From NCBI GenBank assembly GCA_030765045.1, contig CM060965.1, positions 146,765,874 to 146,829,873 on the forward strand: a DNA stretch of 64,000 bases, written 5' to 3'. This stretch comes from Tenodera sinensis. Taxonomy: Eukaryota; Arthropoda; Insecta; Mantodea; Mantidae. The position numbers and the translations under genes are program-made. The notes beneath the pieces were generated by a model that was given only the letters and a program-made list of their open reading frames with translations, was not told the origin of the DNA and searched no databases. This document shows positions 35,978-46,666 of the stretch, one piece after another; position 1 is the stretch's first letter; every line of letters begins with the position of its first letter.

Positions 35978-37659
35978 TATTGAGCGGAGTTGGGGTAGAG
36001 CTGTTCCAGTGTCTGAAGCAAGATGGAATGCTTCTGCATGGGGGTCAGGTTGGGGTTGTTCAACTGCATCTTACAGTTTCTCAGAGCAGGTAACGCTTTG
36101 TTTATTAAATCCCCAAACCATGAGGATAAAGAGCTAAATTCCTCCAGGTCACTTTGCGAAATAGTTGCTAGTGTGGAGGAGGATGTTGCCGTGTTAGGCA
36201 TTGGTGGAATAGGGGTAGGGGGAATATCCCTAACCTTGGATATAGGCTCTGCCTCTACAGGTGCGTCTGTAGTTATTACAGGAGCTTGTGGCTCCGAAGT
36301 TACATTGGGGGCAGAAGATTTGCTCTGCCTAGGTTTTCTGTTCCTCCTCTTCCTGCGTGGTTTTGGTGCAGGGGGTTTAGGCACTATTGCCTTTTCTATA
36401 GGACCTGGAGGTGGTGGCACAGAATTTGATGGGGAATCACTCTTTGGTGTAGCAGCCTCTTGTTCCACTCGATGCAGAGTGGACTCTGCCTTATTTAAGG
36501 CATTGGAAAAGGACACACCTGGGCGAACCACTTGATCATCTGGGCGGTTCTTGCGGCGGCTCTCTATGATCTTTTTCCTTGTGGAGCATCCTTTGTACAC
36601 ACTTACGTGTGTACCATCACAATTAGCGCACTTGCACTCTTCCCTAGGTTTAGGGCAGTTCTCGAGCAAGTGGTTCCCTGCACACCGCAGACATGTAAGC
36701 TTTCGCTCGCACATCATGCTGGAGTGATTGTGCCCCATGCATCGGTAACATTGCACAGGTCCTTCTCTGCCATAATACCTTTCCACTTTGACTACAGTGA
36801 AAATTAGTTTCCTTACTGTGTCAATTGGTTGTACTTCTTGGTTAAGTACTTTGTCAAGTACTACCAAGAATAGTGGCATAGGAACTTTGTTAATACCCCC
36901 CTTGGTATTAACGGTTCTCTTCAACTGTGCCACTGAATTGACAGTTATGCCATGTTCTTCTTTAAGTGCAGTTTTGATTTCATCAGGGGTGCACTCTGAG
37001 TCTAAGCCTCTGATGACTCGACGCTCAATGTATGGACGTTGTGGTGAGTACGAGTAGAACGTTATGTTCATTTCCCGTAACACCAACTTAGCGGTTTCTA
37101 AATCACCCAAACTATGGGTAAGGATATGGACGCTCTTAGGCTTCCTTTTTGCCTCAAAAGTATATTTGAGGTGTTTGGCCAATGTACGCATTACCCTAAC
37201 ATGGTTAGGGAATACGTCCGCAATGATTGGCGGAATTCTTGGCCCCTTCTTGGCTTGGGATGATGCAACATTCTGAGGATGTTGCATCATATTGGATGAT
37301 GCAACATCCTGTGCATGTTGCATCATATTTGGTGATGGCGTCTGTTTTCCCCGTTTACGGTTTTCCACAACCGTAAACTCCCCCAGCTCCATATCGGACT
37401 CGGAGTCAGATTCAGGTAAGGGATTGTTTGAACCCAGGCTCTCTAGATCTGCTATGGGTATGTGGCGTGGAGTAGAGCACTTACGCTTTTGCGTATCGGT
37501 CTTGGAGCGCTTCCTATTTGGCTCCACTGCTTCAGGTGATAAAGATCTATATGAAGATGATGTCGAAGGTAATTGTCCATCATCGGCAGTAAGCGCGGTT
37601 GCCCTCCGGCTGCTCACAGAGGACCGCACCTCCTCTAAGGCGGCGCCTTTGCGAGCCAT
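35977..37659 (-). CDS. Jockey ORF1: Gag-like RNA-binding protein with three zinc knuckles
   Basis: 560 aa starting at the ATG at 37659-37657 in good context (GAAATGG). The frame is open for 30 more codons upstream, but with no ATG; an apparent start at 37725 is GTG. The N-terminal third is Ser/Pro/Lys-rich with a 12-residue tandem repeat (NMMQH[A/P]Q[D/N]VASS, about residues 111-134). A central domain of the Jockey/X-element type (about 203-295) precedes three knuckles: C-x2-C-x4-H-x4-C (304-317), C-x2-C-x3-H-x4-C (323-335) and C-x2-C-x3-H-x6-C (344-358). A basic Pro-rich stretch (KPRRKRRNRKPRQ) follows. It would bind element RNA in the ribonucleoprotein particle. Its TAA stop overlaps the ORF2 ATG as TAATG. 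No disabling lesion is seen. Confidence 0.88.
   Translation of the reverse strand: MARKGAALEEVRSSVSSRRATALTADDGQLPSTSSSYRSLSPEAVEPNRKRSKTDTQKRKCSTPRHIPIADLESLGSNNPLPESDSESDMELGEFTVVENRKRGKQTPSPNMMQHAQDVASSNMMQHPQNVASSQAKKGPRIPPIIADVFPNHVRVMRTLAKHLKYTFEAKRKPKSVHILTHSLGDLETAKLVLREMNITFYSYSPQRPYIERRVIRGLDSECTPDEIKTALKEEHGITVNSVAQLKRTVNTKGGINKVPMPLFLVVLDKVLNQEVQPIDTVRKLIFTVVKVERYYGREGPVQCYRCMGHNHSSMMCERKLTCLRCAGNHLLENCPKPREECKCANCDGTHVSVYKGCSTRKKIIESRRKNRPDDQVVRPGVSFSNALNKAESTLHRVEQEAATPKSDSPSNSVPPPPGPIEKAIVPKPPAPKPRRKRRNRKPRQSKSSAPNVTSEPQAPVITTDAPVEAEPISKVRDIPPTPIPPMPNTATSSSTLATISQSDLEEFSSLSSWFGDLINKALPALRNCKMQLNNPNLTPMQKHSILLQTLEQLYPNSAQ
37259..37326. repeat. Two tandem hairpin-forming repeats inside ORF1
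   Basis: The 36-bp unit is present twice, and each unit is itself an inverted repeat with arms ATGATGCAACAT and ATGTTGCATCAT around a 7-nt loop (second hairpin 37296-37307 and 37315-37326). The repeat encodes the tandem 12-residue motif in ORF1 and preserves frame. Confidence 0.85.
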
Positions 37660-38091
37660 TTCGGCTCGAGGTTTCAGGCACAAAGCCGTCAACCCTTGGC
37701 TAGGATCTTGTGAGCCCGCTGTCACGTAAGTAGTCAGTCTGAAAGTCTGTCAAGGAAAGAAAGAATAAAGTATAAGAGTAGGAAGAAAAGGGAAATACCT
37801 GAGTAGCTTTCTATGCCACTCCGGGAAGCTAGCCTGTGGTGAGTTCCAAAGCTTGCTTGCCAAGCCCCTTTAGGAACTACACCAAATTGTACTGTGATTA
37901 ATATTAATGTATTAGTCCGTAGATTGAAGCGTGCAATCCACCGACGCACACCACAACACTCCACGAAGTCGGCACGGGATCTCCTGCTTCGGCGAGTCAG
38001 CTTTCTGAATACCGTCTTTCCACCAGTGAGAAGCAAATCACGTCCGCTCTGGTCGAACGACGACGCGAGAATGATGCCGAAGTCTGGATGG

Positions 38092-38958
38092 AGTTCCGCG
38101 GGTTGATTTTTATCTTGCCATGACTTGCTTAAAACTGACCAGTAAAACCGTTTCCTTCGCTTTGCCCATGCGATCACGTGATGAACGACTTACGGAGTCG
38201 CGCGGTCAGTACACACACATTTTGGTGATCTTCTGTACACAAGCTTGGCACGTACACATTACTCGAGGGTGACAAAGTTATTGTGTTCTAACATTGCAGT
38301 TGATGTTATAAATTAACATTTCTAATCTATTGTCGGCAGTTCTCTATGAAAAGATTTAAATTTCCAAATAAAGTGACATGTTTGCAAATTCCTCGTTTGT
38401 TTCCATTCCTGCCAACACTGACGCATACCTTGCAGATTAAGAGCTCATGCTAGAGGTAGTTATCTACACTGGGTAGGAGATCTCCTGGCGACCAGATCTC
38501 CCAAATCTTAGTAGCAACGTCTCCAACCAGCAGCGGGAGTGGAATTATTGCCACCCTCCGTATTTCTGACCGTTATCTTTTGTTCCTGCTCAATATTTTA
38601 TAGCTCGGTTCTCTTTATGGATTTATAATTGTTAGCCGGTAGTGTAATTAATTGTTACAACTTTAATTTTGCGAAAGATGGTTTCTGACTTCCAAGTCAA
38701 TTTATGGGATATCCCTTTCTATCCCCTTTAACTGTGTTAGAGGCATAATTTTGATCAATTTTGCAGCAAGAGAAAGGCTAGAACCGAAGATCCGAAATGT
38801 TTCGCAAGCTGCTTCGAGATTGAAACATGGAAATGTCCTTATTTATATTTATTTGTTATTCGTTGACATAAAACGGAAATATATTTACAAAAGCATTTTC
38901 CATGCCATTCTTTTCACATCCGCTTCAATTATGACACGAAAGTATGGCAGCTATGTTC
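38092..38958. other. No recognised feature
   Basis: Ordinary flanking sequence downstream of the Jockey target site. A minus-strand frame from 38177 to 37734 crosses the element boundary and starts with GTG, so it is not a gene. Confidence 0.45.
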
Positions 38959-38966
38959 AAAAAAAG

Positions 38967-39003
<37 letters not shown>

Positions 39004-39330
39004 AGAGAGAGAGAGAGAGCTCACAAAGCCTTCTTCATGTTATTCGAGATGAATTTCCTGTGTGTAGAAACAGCTTTATATTTATTTCCTTATAGCTACA
39101 ATGGGAATAAAGAAATTCAGTAGGTTTAAGCCATAATATAACTTTATAAGAACTGGTCACTTTTTGATGTCTGAAATTCCATTATGTTTTCATGACCAGG
39201 AAAAAGACCAAAGAAAACTAAAAACAAATTCAACCAAATGATAAGGAATATCTCGGAAGTGGTCAACCCCATAAAATATATATTTTACTAAAATTGTGTG
39301 GTTTAACGAGATGTATATTTTTGTGCAAAT
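38959..39330 (+). repeat. Dispersed repeat family R, copy C, with (A)n(GA)n head
   Basis: A poly(A) run and (GA)n (38959-39019) are followed by CTTCATGTTATTCGAGATGA, CAGTAGGTTTAAGCCATAA, TGAAATTCCATTATGTTTTC, CATGACCAGG and TGTGTGGTTTAACGAGATGT. These fall in the same order as in copies A and B. In copy B too, poly(A) immediately precedes the family head. Confidence 0.55.
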
Positions 39331-40216
39331 CCTTTGGTTTGCTCCTTGTGCAAAAGCTACAGATTTGACACTAAGTTGTCTAACCGCTAATGGAATGAGG
39401 GTTGTTGATCTTTCAATTAGCCCGCGTTGGATGTATCCATTGGATGCTGTAAGATGTTACTGGATACCAGTACCACGTTAATAAAGAGACCACTTATAAA
39501 AAAATGCGGTCCCTCTCCTTGCGTCATTACCTCGACTTATCTCGGTAAAAGCATGGATTTGAAGTTGTCAGGGTACTTTGTGGGTATTAAAGAAATACCC
39601 CAAACTTCGGTTTTAGAGGTTTATTCGATGTATTCCTTATTTTCAGCATCGAGAGGAGCCGACCATGATGACCTTCCAACAATCCTTCTCACCGCTTTTC
39701 ATTATACTGGAGAATGCAAAGATAACTATTTAAGTTGTCACGAAACTATCGTTAAACAGAGGGTATGCTAATCAAAATCAGAGCCTTTTGGAGAAAAAGC
39801 AAATTTAAAAAACAAGTTCCATATAAAGTATAGTTTGGAGTTGGGGGACTTTCTTGGAAACCTTTGTGTTATATCCTCGGAACATGTTGGAATTTAACCT
39901 ACCTTTCTTGACCTTTTGAGTTATGCCGTCCTCAGACAACACGCAGACAAATGAAACGATTTCTAAAATTCCGTTTCTAGCTCACGACATCTCAAGGCGC
40001 GCATTTCTGTGAAATCTGTGTATCAAATTCTTCCTTTACCTACTATGCTTAACAGTAGAGACAGTGAAAATCTGATTCTGTCAGAAGCACATTCTCTACT
40101 TACCATCGCTTAGTTTTATGCAGATTATAAATATATTCTTGGAAATCTTAATTCCTGAATTAATTAATCGAGACGCACTTTCGCAGGAGCACTTTCCTTA
40201 CACGTTTAACTTACGG

Positions 40217-40247
40217 ATGAGGAGGAGGAGGAGGAGGAGGAAGAAAG
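40217..40247. repeat. (GGA)n microsatellite
   Basis: About 30 bp of GAG/GGA triplets; the corresponding poly-Pro frame on the minus strand is an artefact. Confidence 0.9.
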
Positions 40248-40439
40248 CTAAAACGGTAGTCGAACCCTATCCCTTTGGAGAATCTTGAGTAATGAGCTGA
40301 GCAGCTATTTCCCGCTCCCCTCCTCCAGTTGGAGGTACAGACAGTCATTATCCAGTGACGGACATCAACAAGCATTTCCATTGTAGTTTCTAAGTCATAA
40401 CTTGAATTTTGTGGGAATGTCCCCAAAAGACCTCGTCAT

Positions 40440-40800
40440 TCTGCATGATTTTTACGTAAATGGTAAACAGCAAAATACAGACAAAGCTCACTAAATAATG
40501 TGGGTCTCGATAAAACACACAAATTATGTCAAATACTCCATTTTTTCTTTTGAGTGAATCATTTCCGAGGTTTCTTTATTACTTGTTCGACTTTACCAGT
40601 ACTTATACTTTTATCAAATAGGAATATTTTATTCGCCTTTTAATCTCTTGACCTTGCAAAGGGTATGGAATTTCAAAAGCATCGCATAGCAACCAGTTCG
40701 TAAAACATTTCACTACCGCTTAAAGCCTACTATATTCCCATATTCCCCTGCGCCTACAAGCCAATTAGCAATAGTCCGCGTATAGTGGAAAGAGGTAAAC
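40440..40800 (-). repeat. Dispersed repeat family R, copy D (inverted)
   Basis: Read on the minus strand it contains GGCGCAGGGGAATATGGGAA, TAGTAGGCTTTAAGCGGTA, TTGAAATTCCATACCCTTTG, AAGGTCAAGAGATTAAAAG and TTTGTGTGTTTTATCGAGAC, in the family order. Confidence 0.6.
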
Positions 40801-41034
40801 CCAAAATCTGCTCTTTCACAAACGTTGGACATCGTTGTTTTAAAGTGTCTTACTATATGCTGACCTTGAACACTATACTACTTCCATGGCCTTGAAAGAA
40901 ATGAGCAGCTACATTACTTTCAAAAATGATAAAATAATGGCACAGAGAAACCAGTAATTTTCTTGGGAACATTCCTGTGGCACGTTTCGAGGAAACCTCT
41001 TTCCAAACATTCTTCCTTTTACTTTCCCTACCAC

Positions 41035-41230
41035 ATATGAGTCATTCCACGTCAAATCGAACAAAATATGGCAAAAAATGACCTTGATATCTCAAACTTT
41101 CTTGAATTTGTTTTTTGGTGTTTTGGAACAAAATATGTTTGACCCGTTGTTTCTTCGTTTTATAAAAAAATTTATTTTGGCAGATATTAATTTTTGAAAT
41201 GTCCCAAAACTCTCGCGTTCCTCACTCTTC
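41035..41230 (+). repeat. Possible dispersed repeat (ATTCCACGTCAAATCG motif)
   Basis: GAGTCATTCCACGTCAAATC is a motif I associate with a dispersed repeat in several arthropod genomes; this is recollection, not a search. No second copy is seen in this window. Confidence 0.3.
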
Positions 41231-41414
41231 GATCAATCATACCTCCGATTGTAATGAAGCAAATTACTTGATCTTGGCTCAAATTAAAGAAAAATCGCAG
41301 TATTTCGTGAGGCATTTATTATAAAATTTTATTAATTATTATTAATATTATATTTTATACGATTAAACGTTTAAAGTTAGATAATAACAAACTCGACCAT
41401 TTAAAAATCTGGAA

Positions 41415-41441
41415 GAAAAAAAAAAAAAAAAAAAAAAAAAA
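41415..41441. repeat. Poly(A) run
   Basis: About 27 A residues. Confidence 0.95.
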
Positions 41442-42303
41442 CAACTAAAAGTACAATATTCTCAGAAAAAATCAGAATGGAGTCTCTAATAGTTCAGTTT
41501 TAATTAACTTACTTGCAAATCAGTGCAGCGGACTCGCGTGGCAGCGGTGACGGCTACCGTAACCTCACACAATTGCCACCTTCCAACTGTCCACTGCTTG
41601 AGGTTCCATGAATGTTACAACAGTACAGTAAGGAGAACACTGCTAGCTGATACTATTATAATATGTACACTATTAGCATCTTCAAAATGTTTTTAAAATA
41701 TGCATTTTAAACTAGTGTAAAATATTTCCATAAAAATAATCATAAAGCAAGCTTCCCCTAAGCGCAAGATTTGCTCATGCCTAACCTCACGACCTATATT
41801 TTATAATAATGTGCTACAACAATGCATGTGTATGAATTGTCTACAAATTTGTAACAACAATGGACATACACATGAAGGTTCAGAAGTTGCAATGTTACCA
41901 AGTTTTAATTATTGTAGTAAATTTGTAATATAACTTGGAAAATCACATTGTACACCTAGGGTATTTTCTGACCCTGTTACAAAAAGATTCGAAATTCTGT
42001 GCTACTGACCAGCATATTACCATACATATTTTGACTATTTATAATAAAAAGTATACAAAAAGCATATCTGGAAGCTGAGAAGTCTATGCTCACATTAAAA
42101 CAGTTTCTATGTAGTTAAAGCAGCCTTGGGGTTTATAAAGACCCCAGACACCAAGCAAGGGTCAAGCCTACTGACTCTCCTAATTCCCTTATAACATTAA
42201 AGAAATATGCAATAAGATGGTTTCTGCAAATGTCCTGATTAACATGAAGTAAATGGAAGAATTACCCTCTGTAGTAGTAGTTTGTTGAAGAATGTGAACA
42301 TAA

Positions 42304-42372
42304 CGCGCGCGCTTGTGTGTGTGTGTGTGTGTATGTGTGTGTGTGTGTGCGCGCGCGCGCGCGCATATGTGT
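42304..42372. repeat. (CG)n(TG)n(CG)n alternating repeat
   Basis: CGCGCGC, then about 40 bp of TG repeat broken once by TATG, then GCGCGCGCGCGCGCGC and ATATGTGTG. The whole stretch alternates purine and pyrimidine with few exceptions. Confidence 0.95.
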
Positions 42373-43560
42373 GAACGCCATAAATGAAAAGTCGGACAGA
42401 TACCAAACTTGGTGTTTAAGTTCTATAACTTCAAAAGATATGAAACGAACATTTTCAAGAAAACACTATTCAAAATTACACTTTACATAAAGCTTTATAG
42501 AAATTCTTGATCTTAAAATGATTCTGTAGAATTTTATTAAGCTGGCATATATTAAACATATTTACATGACGAATAAATAATACATACTATTATATCATAA
42601 ATTTGTTGATAAATAGCTTGTGAAGACCTATTCGTTCAGAAGGAGTTCTGTATATCCCCACATCAGTAGTAAACATTGAGCGCAAGGCGTAAACGTAGTA
42701 CACAGAAGATGTAGATTTATTAAAACACCAAATTTATTTCTAATAATCTTTCTTGAGGGCTATAAGTCATCACTCATTATGGGTTCGAATTTTTCAACAC
42801 TGTCTTTCCAATCCAGAGATCTCGAACTCGATTCTCAGATGGAGATAATTTTTTTAGCATCAATGATTCATTCTGGAAGTATCAATGAGAGTGTGAATGA
42901 CTCGGTGAATTTAATGTAATGACTAAAAGTAAAGCAATTCAGAGATTAACATCACTGTTCACGAGTGAACATCATTGCTGTTTCAAATGCAAAAAGCTGC
43001 CGATAAGACATTAGATGTAAAAACCGGCGTAAATGGATCACTAAAAATGCTTTGTAATTTCTTTTTAATGTTCTGTGGATAATCAATTGTTTCTCGCAAT
43101 GCATGCAAATAATATACAATTTTAGGTCTATATATCGTCCAGTTCATAAAATTTTGTCACTTTGCATGCAAAATAAAATGTGTAACTAATCTATTTCTTC
43201 AGAGCTTCATCGGGATTAAAATGAGGTGAAAATATTCTAAATTTTTCCAGTTTTAATTTGTATACACATTTATATAAACAATAGTGAGCAATAGTGAGTA
43301 CCTGGCAGAAAAGCTTTGGTGGAACATCACTTTTATGCTGCTCACCAGAGGAATGGAATGGTTCTCTGTACTCCAGCCCTGGACAGAGGAGCAGGGTAGT
43401 ATATGTATCCCAGGGGTAGCTGAGAAAACCGGAAAGTAAATGTGAAACACTAGGTGCTTTTTTGTGTGTTATTGTTCCATTTATACACCGCCTGTAAGCT
43501 CAGTGTTCATATCGCCGGCCCATCCCTTTAAAACATATTGCTTCTAGGCAATGGGTTAAC

Positions 43561-43725
43561 TCTTTTTTTTTTTTTTTCATTAGGTTACACAAAATCCACT
43601 CATCCAGACTCTGGGGAAGATAGGAAGTAATGTTAGCTAGAGAAAAATTCCCACTACCCACCTGGGAATCGAACACAGGACTGCCAGGTGTTGTATGGAC
43701 AGAGCTAAGGTTCCAGCCCACTAGA
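43561..43725 (-). mobile_element. tRNA-derived SINE relic with poly(A) tail
   Basis: On the minus strand an A-box-like AGTGGGCTGGAACCTTAGCT (complement of 43702-43721) and a B box TGTTCGATTCCC (complement of 43664-43675) are present. A T run at 43562-43578 on the plus strand is the poly(A) tail of a minus-strand SINE. Confidence 0.5.
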
Positions 43726-45860
43726 TACGGTTTGAATAAATCCTACTTTGTTCACTGACACAAATTAGATCATTAAGGGACGCGTACAGGTTATCGCGCT
43801 CCCACGCACAAGAAATTAAAGCACTCTTCCATAAATATTCCTAAACCTCGCTATATCCCCCACCTACTCGCTGCTTGGTGACGATCCCGGGAACTCAATT
43901 ATTAACCTACCTTGCTTATCTGACGTTCACGGTTAGCTTTTTAAACCCCCGTGAGAATTAATTAATCTCATTAAGCTCCCCTGTTCTTCATGAAATAACT
44001 TTACAATAATTTAGAAGGTTTTTATCGTCAATCATTATAACTTATTTCATGCAGTTCCAATTATTCCAAATACTGAATACAAAGGCTCCCAATGTTCGCG
44101 CAAAAGCATGTAAAACGTCGCCGACAGTCTAAGTTTTAGAAATGCTGTATGGCGTACACGTTATCCTTTGGCGAAGGAATACTTCTGGGTCACAGTGCCC
44201 GAATAACATTCTAGATAACTAAAGGTAGATAACGTTTAAGCCTTTGTAAGTTGTTCTTGGTCCCATAGTTATTTAATAAATTAACATCAGCATAGTCTTT
44301 ACATAAAGTTAAACTTGAGTTTTATTTATGGACGTTCTTAACTACTACGGTTCTTAGTGTCCTATTCTATATTGGGCGTGAAAGAACGCTTAATTTTTCA
44401 CAAAGGGCTCTCCTAAATCTACGACATGGGACCACCAGCTTTTCTTTCCTTCCGAAGGAAGCCGTGCTAAGGATTGTTATATCTGAAATAAATCTATCGC
44501 CCTCCGCTGGATTGAAGACCACGACCTTGGGACTCAGAGGCTAGCATGTTACACATAGATCACGAGGGATATGTAGACTACGGTGGTTTTCGTAGTAGAA
44601 TAGCTCAGTTAAGAACCTAGCCGCATTACCCGTACGTTAGGTGTGTTGCATACCTATCGGCGTTACCTGATATCGATCGTGTAGTTCACGTTTTTTGATC
44701 ATGTCTTCCTAGCTTTCTCCAGTAACCGGACCATAGAATGTTCGACCTTCTCGAAACTGAGCGAGGGTGCATAAAGGGCCACTTACCTGCGTAACATTAA
44801 TGTCTAGAAAAACATTTGGAAGCTCCTCTATGTGCACTACAGTTGAGATCGAAGACATTAACAGTGATCACGAATAACGTTATTTTGAACCGAGGAGTAC
44901 AATTTTTATGTTGATACCAGTGACCATGCTCATTTTGTATTATGTTTCTTTCCCTACCAATCTTATCAATGCAATAGAATCCTGTTAACTCGACTCTCGA
45001 TTACTCGACATTGCATGTAACTCAACACCCTTTTTTATTTTTATTTTTTTATTTGTTGTCGTTAAACTTGACCGTAATAATTTCTATTATCTACTACATG
45101 GCATGAATAGTACAGATACATTTTAATTAGTATACGTATACAACATATCGCAATCTGTCTCACAGTAACGAAAGGCTAACCACGATCTTGCAAGAACATA
45201 TGCAGCCGATAGACCGTTGTTATGAAACCAGAAGCTTGCCCCTAATAATGTGGATATACAGCACTAACACTTGTTTGGAAGGTTTGAAGGTTTATTGCTT
45301 TATCCAGTACAAATATATTTTTAGATATGACGAACTGCGCAGTTGTTTATGATCGAATTCACTTTTGTATTCATAAGGCTATAGGGGTGTCAGGTTAGGA
45401 TCGTGGCTGATTAAGAAATATCCACTCGCATTATTAGCAGTCTTGTTTATTTCAAGGAAATAAACAGAGACATTGCCCACATCATCAATTTGCACGATGT
45501 CACTCGTACACATTCAAGTAAGATCATTCACCTGTGTATGTTGTAAGCTAAAATTTGTGTTACATATTTCTGGTTACCGTGCAGCTTCCAAGAGTTCAGG
45601 CTCACCGTCAGTGTTGTGTTATATTTGTGCCAGTGAAAATATCGAACGAGAAGAAAAGACAAGTTAACATGACAGTGGAAATTAAATTGGATGTGTTAAA
45701 GAGACCAAACAAGGAGGAATATATTAATACATAATTAATTTTAGAACATTTTATACCTTCGTTTTCTATATTGTGCTAGAATATATATTTACATAATTTG
45801 CAGTATTATGTTGAGTTGTGAATAACAGACTCTTCATTCCGTAAAACTGAGCATTTCGGA

Positions 45861-45988
45861 AAGCGCGTCTCACCCTTAAAAGACAGTACACGTTAAATGG
45901 AGCGCAGTGTTGCAACATGTACTAAAGCGCGTCTCACCCTTAAAAGACAGTACACGTTAAATGGAGCGCAGTGTTGCAACATGTACTA
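45861..45988. repeat. 64-bp perfect tandem duplication
   Basis: A 64-bp unit occurs twice without a mismatch (45861-45924 and 45925-45988). It comprises the outer part of the left inverted repeat of the IS630-like element. Confidence 0.95.
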
Positions 45989-46034
45989 GTTGCGAATCTC
46001 TCTCCGCGAGCGACTCGAGGTGGCCTGAGTCCTG

Positions 46035-46666
46035 TACTTAGTCCTTCAATTGCTGCTTGACGAGACGGGCACTTTTAACTTTGGTATCCCTCCACGCCTT
46101 TGTTACTGTATGACCTAAATTTACAAATGACTCGTCTGTATAAACAATTGGTTTCCCCTGGTCCCTAAACCTTTTACGTCTTTTAGATATTTATGTCGCC
46201 ATCTGATGATATCGATATCGTCTCTTTCTATTAATATGCACTTGCTACCCTTTCTTTCATATTCGAACCCCAAATCAGAGTGGCCCTTGAGAAATTTGGT
46301 AGGGTCTCATCACTGTTGAACTGTGACAAAATTATATTCAGCGTGGGTAGAATATTTGCAAACAGCAAAGAATGAACAATTCGCCGCACTCCACCTTGCA
46401 CTATTCAATCATATTGCGTTAACCTAGCGTTTTGTGTAGTCCCGCCCTTTTTGCTTTCTTTTTCGATGGCGTTCTTAGAAGTCCTTTCATTACTTCCTTT
46501 TTAATCCTATACACTACTGCTTCTGAACACTCAACAGCCTTAGCTGTTTCTTTTACTGCCTTAAACGCATTTTACTTCAAAAATAATCTAACACATTCAT
46601 AATTATTTGGCGTTCCTTACTTCTTTATTTACCAACATATCGTCCCTTCCTAGCTTCACCCTCCAT
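46035..46666 (-). pseudogene. IS630-like transposase relic
   Basis: On the minus strand, starting at ATG 46666-46664, reading gives MEGEARKGRYVGK, then with frameshifts a helix-turn-helix-like VKETAKAVECSEAVVYRIKK. After a gap come GFEYERKGSKCILIERDDID, IIRWRHKYLK and QGKPIVYTDESFVNLGHTV followed by KAWRDT. The Y-T-D-E-S segment with a downstream G-H-T...W-x-D is the second catalytic region of an insect IS630-like DDE family. The first aspartate region and the terminal catalytic residue are not recognisable. The break pattern makes this a pseudogene. Confidence 0.6.

Larger units (their letters stand above)
32923..38079 (-). mobile_element. Full-length Jockey-clade non-LTR retrotransposon
   Basis: The element is 5,157 bp on the minus strand. 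It is flanked by an identical 12-bp direct repeat, AAGTCTGGATGG, at 32911-32922 and 38080-38091, which I read as the target-site duplication. From its 5' end (38079) it has a 5' UTR of about 420 bp, ORF1 (37659-35977), ORF2 (35977-33275, with one internal stop) and a 3' UTR of about 350 bp. It ends in a hairpin and three CTCTTGG-type heptamers rather than poly(A). Full length, clear target duplication and nearly open frames make this a young insertion. The 5' boundary is inferred from the duplication. Confidence 0.85.

Noticed and set aside
37660..37725. N-terminal extension of ORF1 to 37725
   Set aside because: The codon at 37725-37723 is GTG; the first ATG in frame, in good context, is at 37659.
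36023..37729. Plus-strand frames of 70-170 codons opposite ORF1
   Set aside because: They are antisense shadows of the retrotransposon ORF1.
37734..38177. 147-codon minus-strand frame upstream of Jockey ORF1
   Set aside because: It begins with GTG, crosses the inferred 5' boundary of the element at 38079 and has no family resemblance; most of it is 5' UTR.
45180..45250. A plus-strand TTILQEHMQPIDRCY stretch resembling the end of a pogo transposase
   Set aside because: It lies upstream of the CENP-B-like N-terminus in the same orientation, the wrong order for one gene; probably chance.
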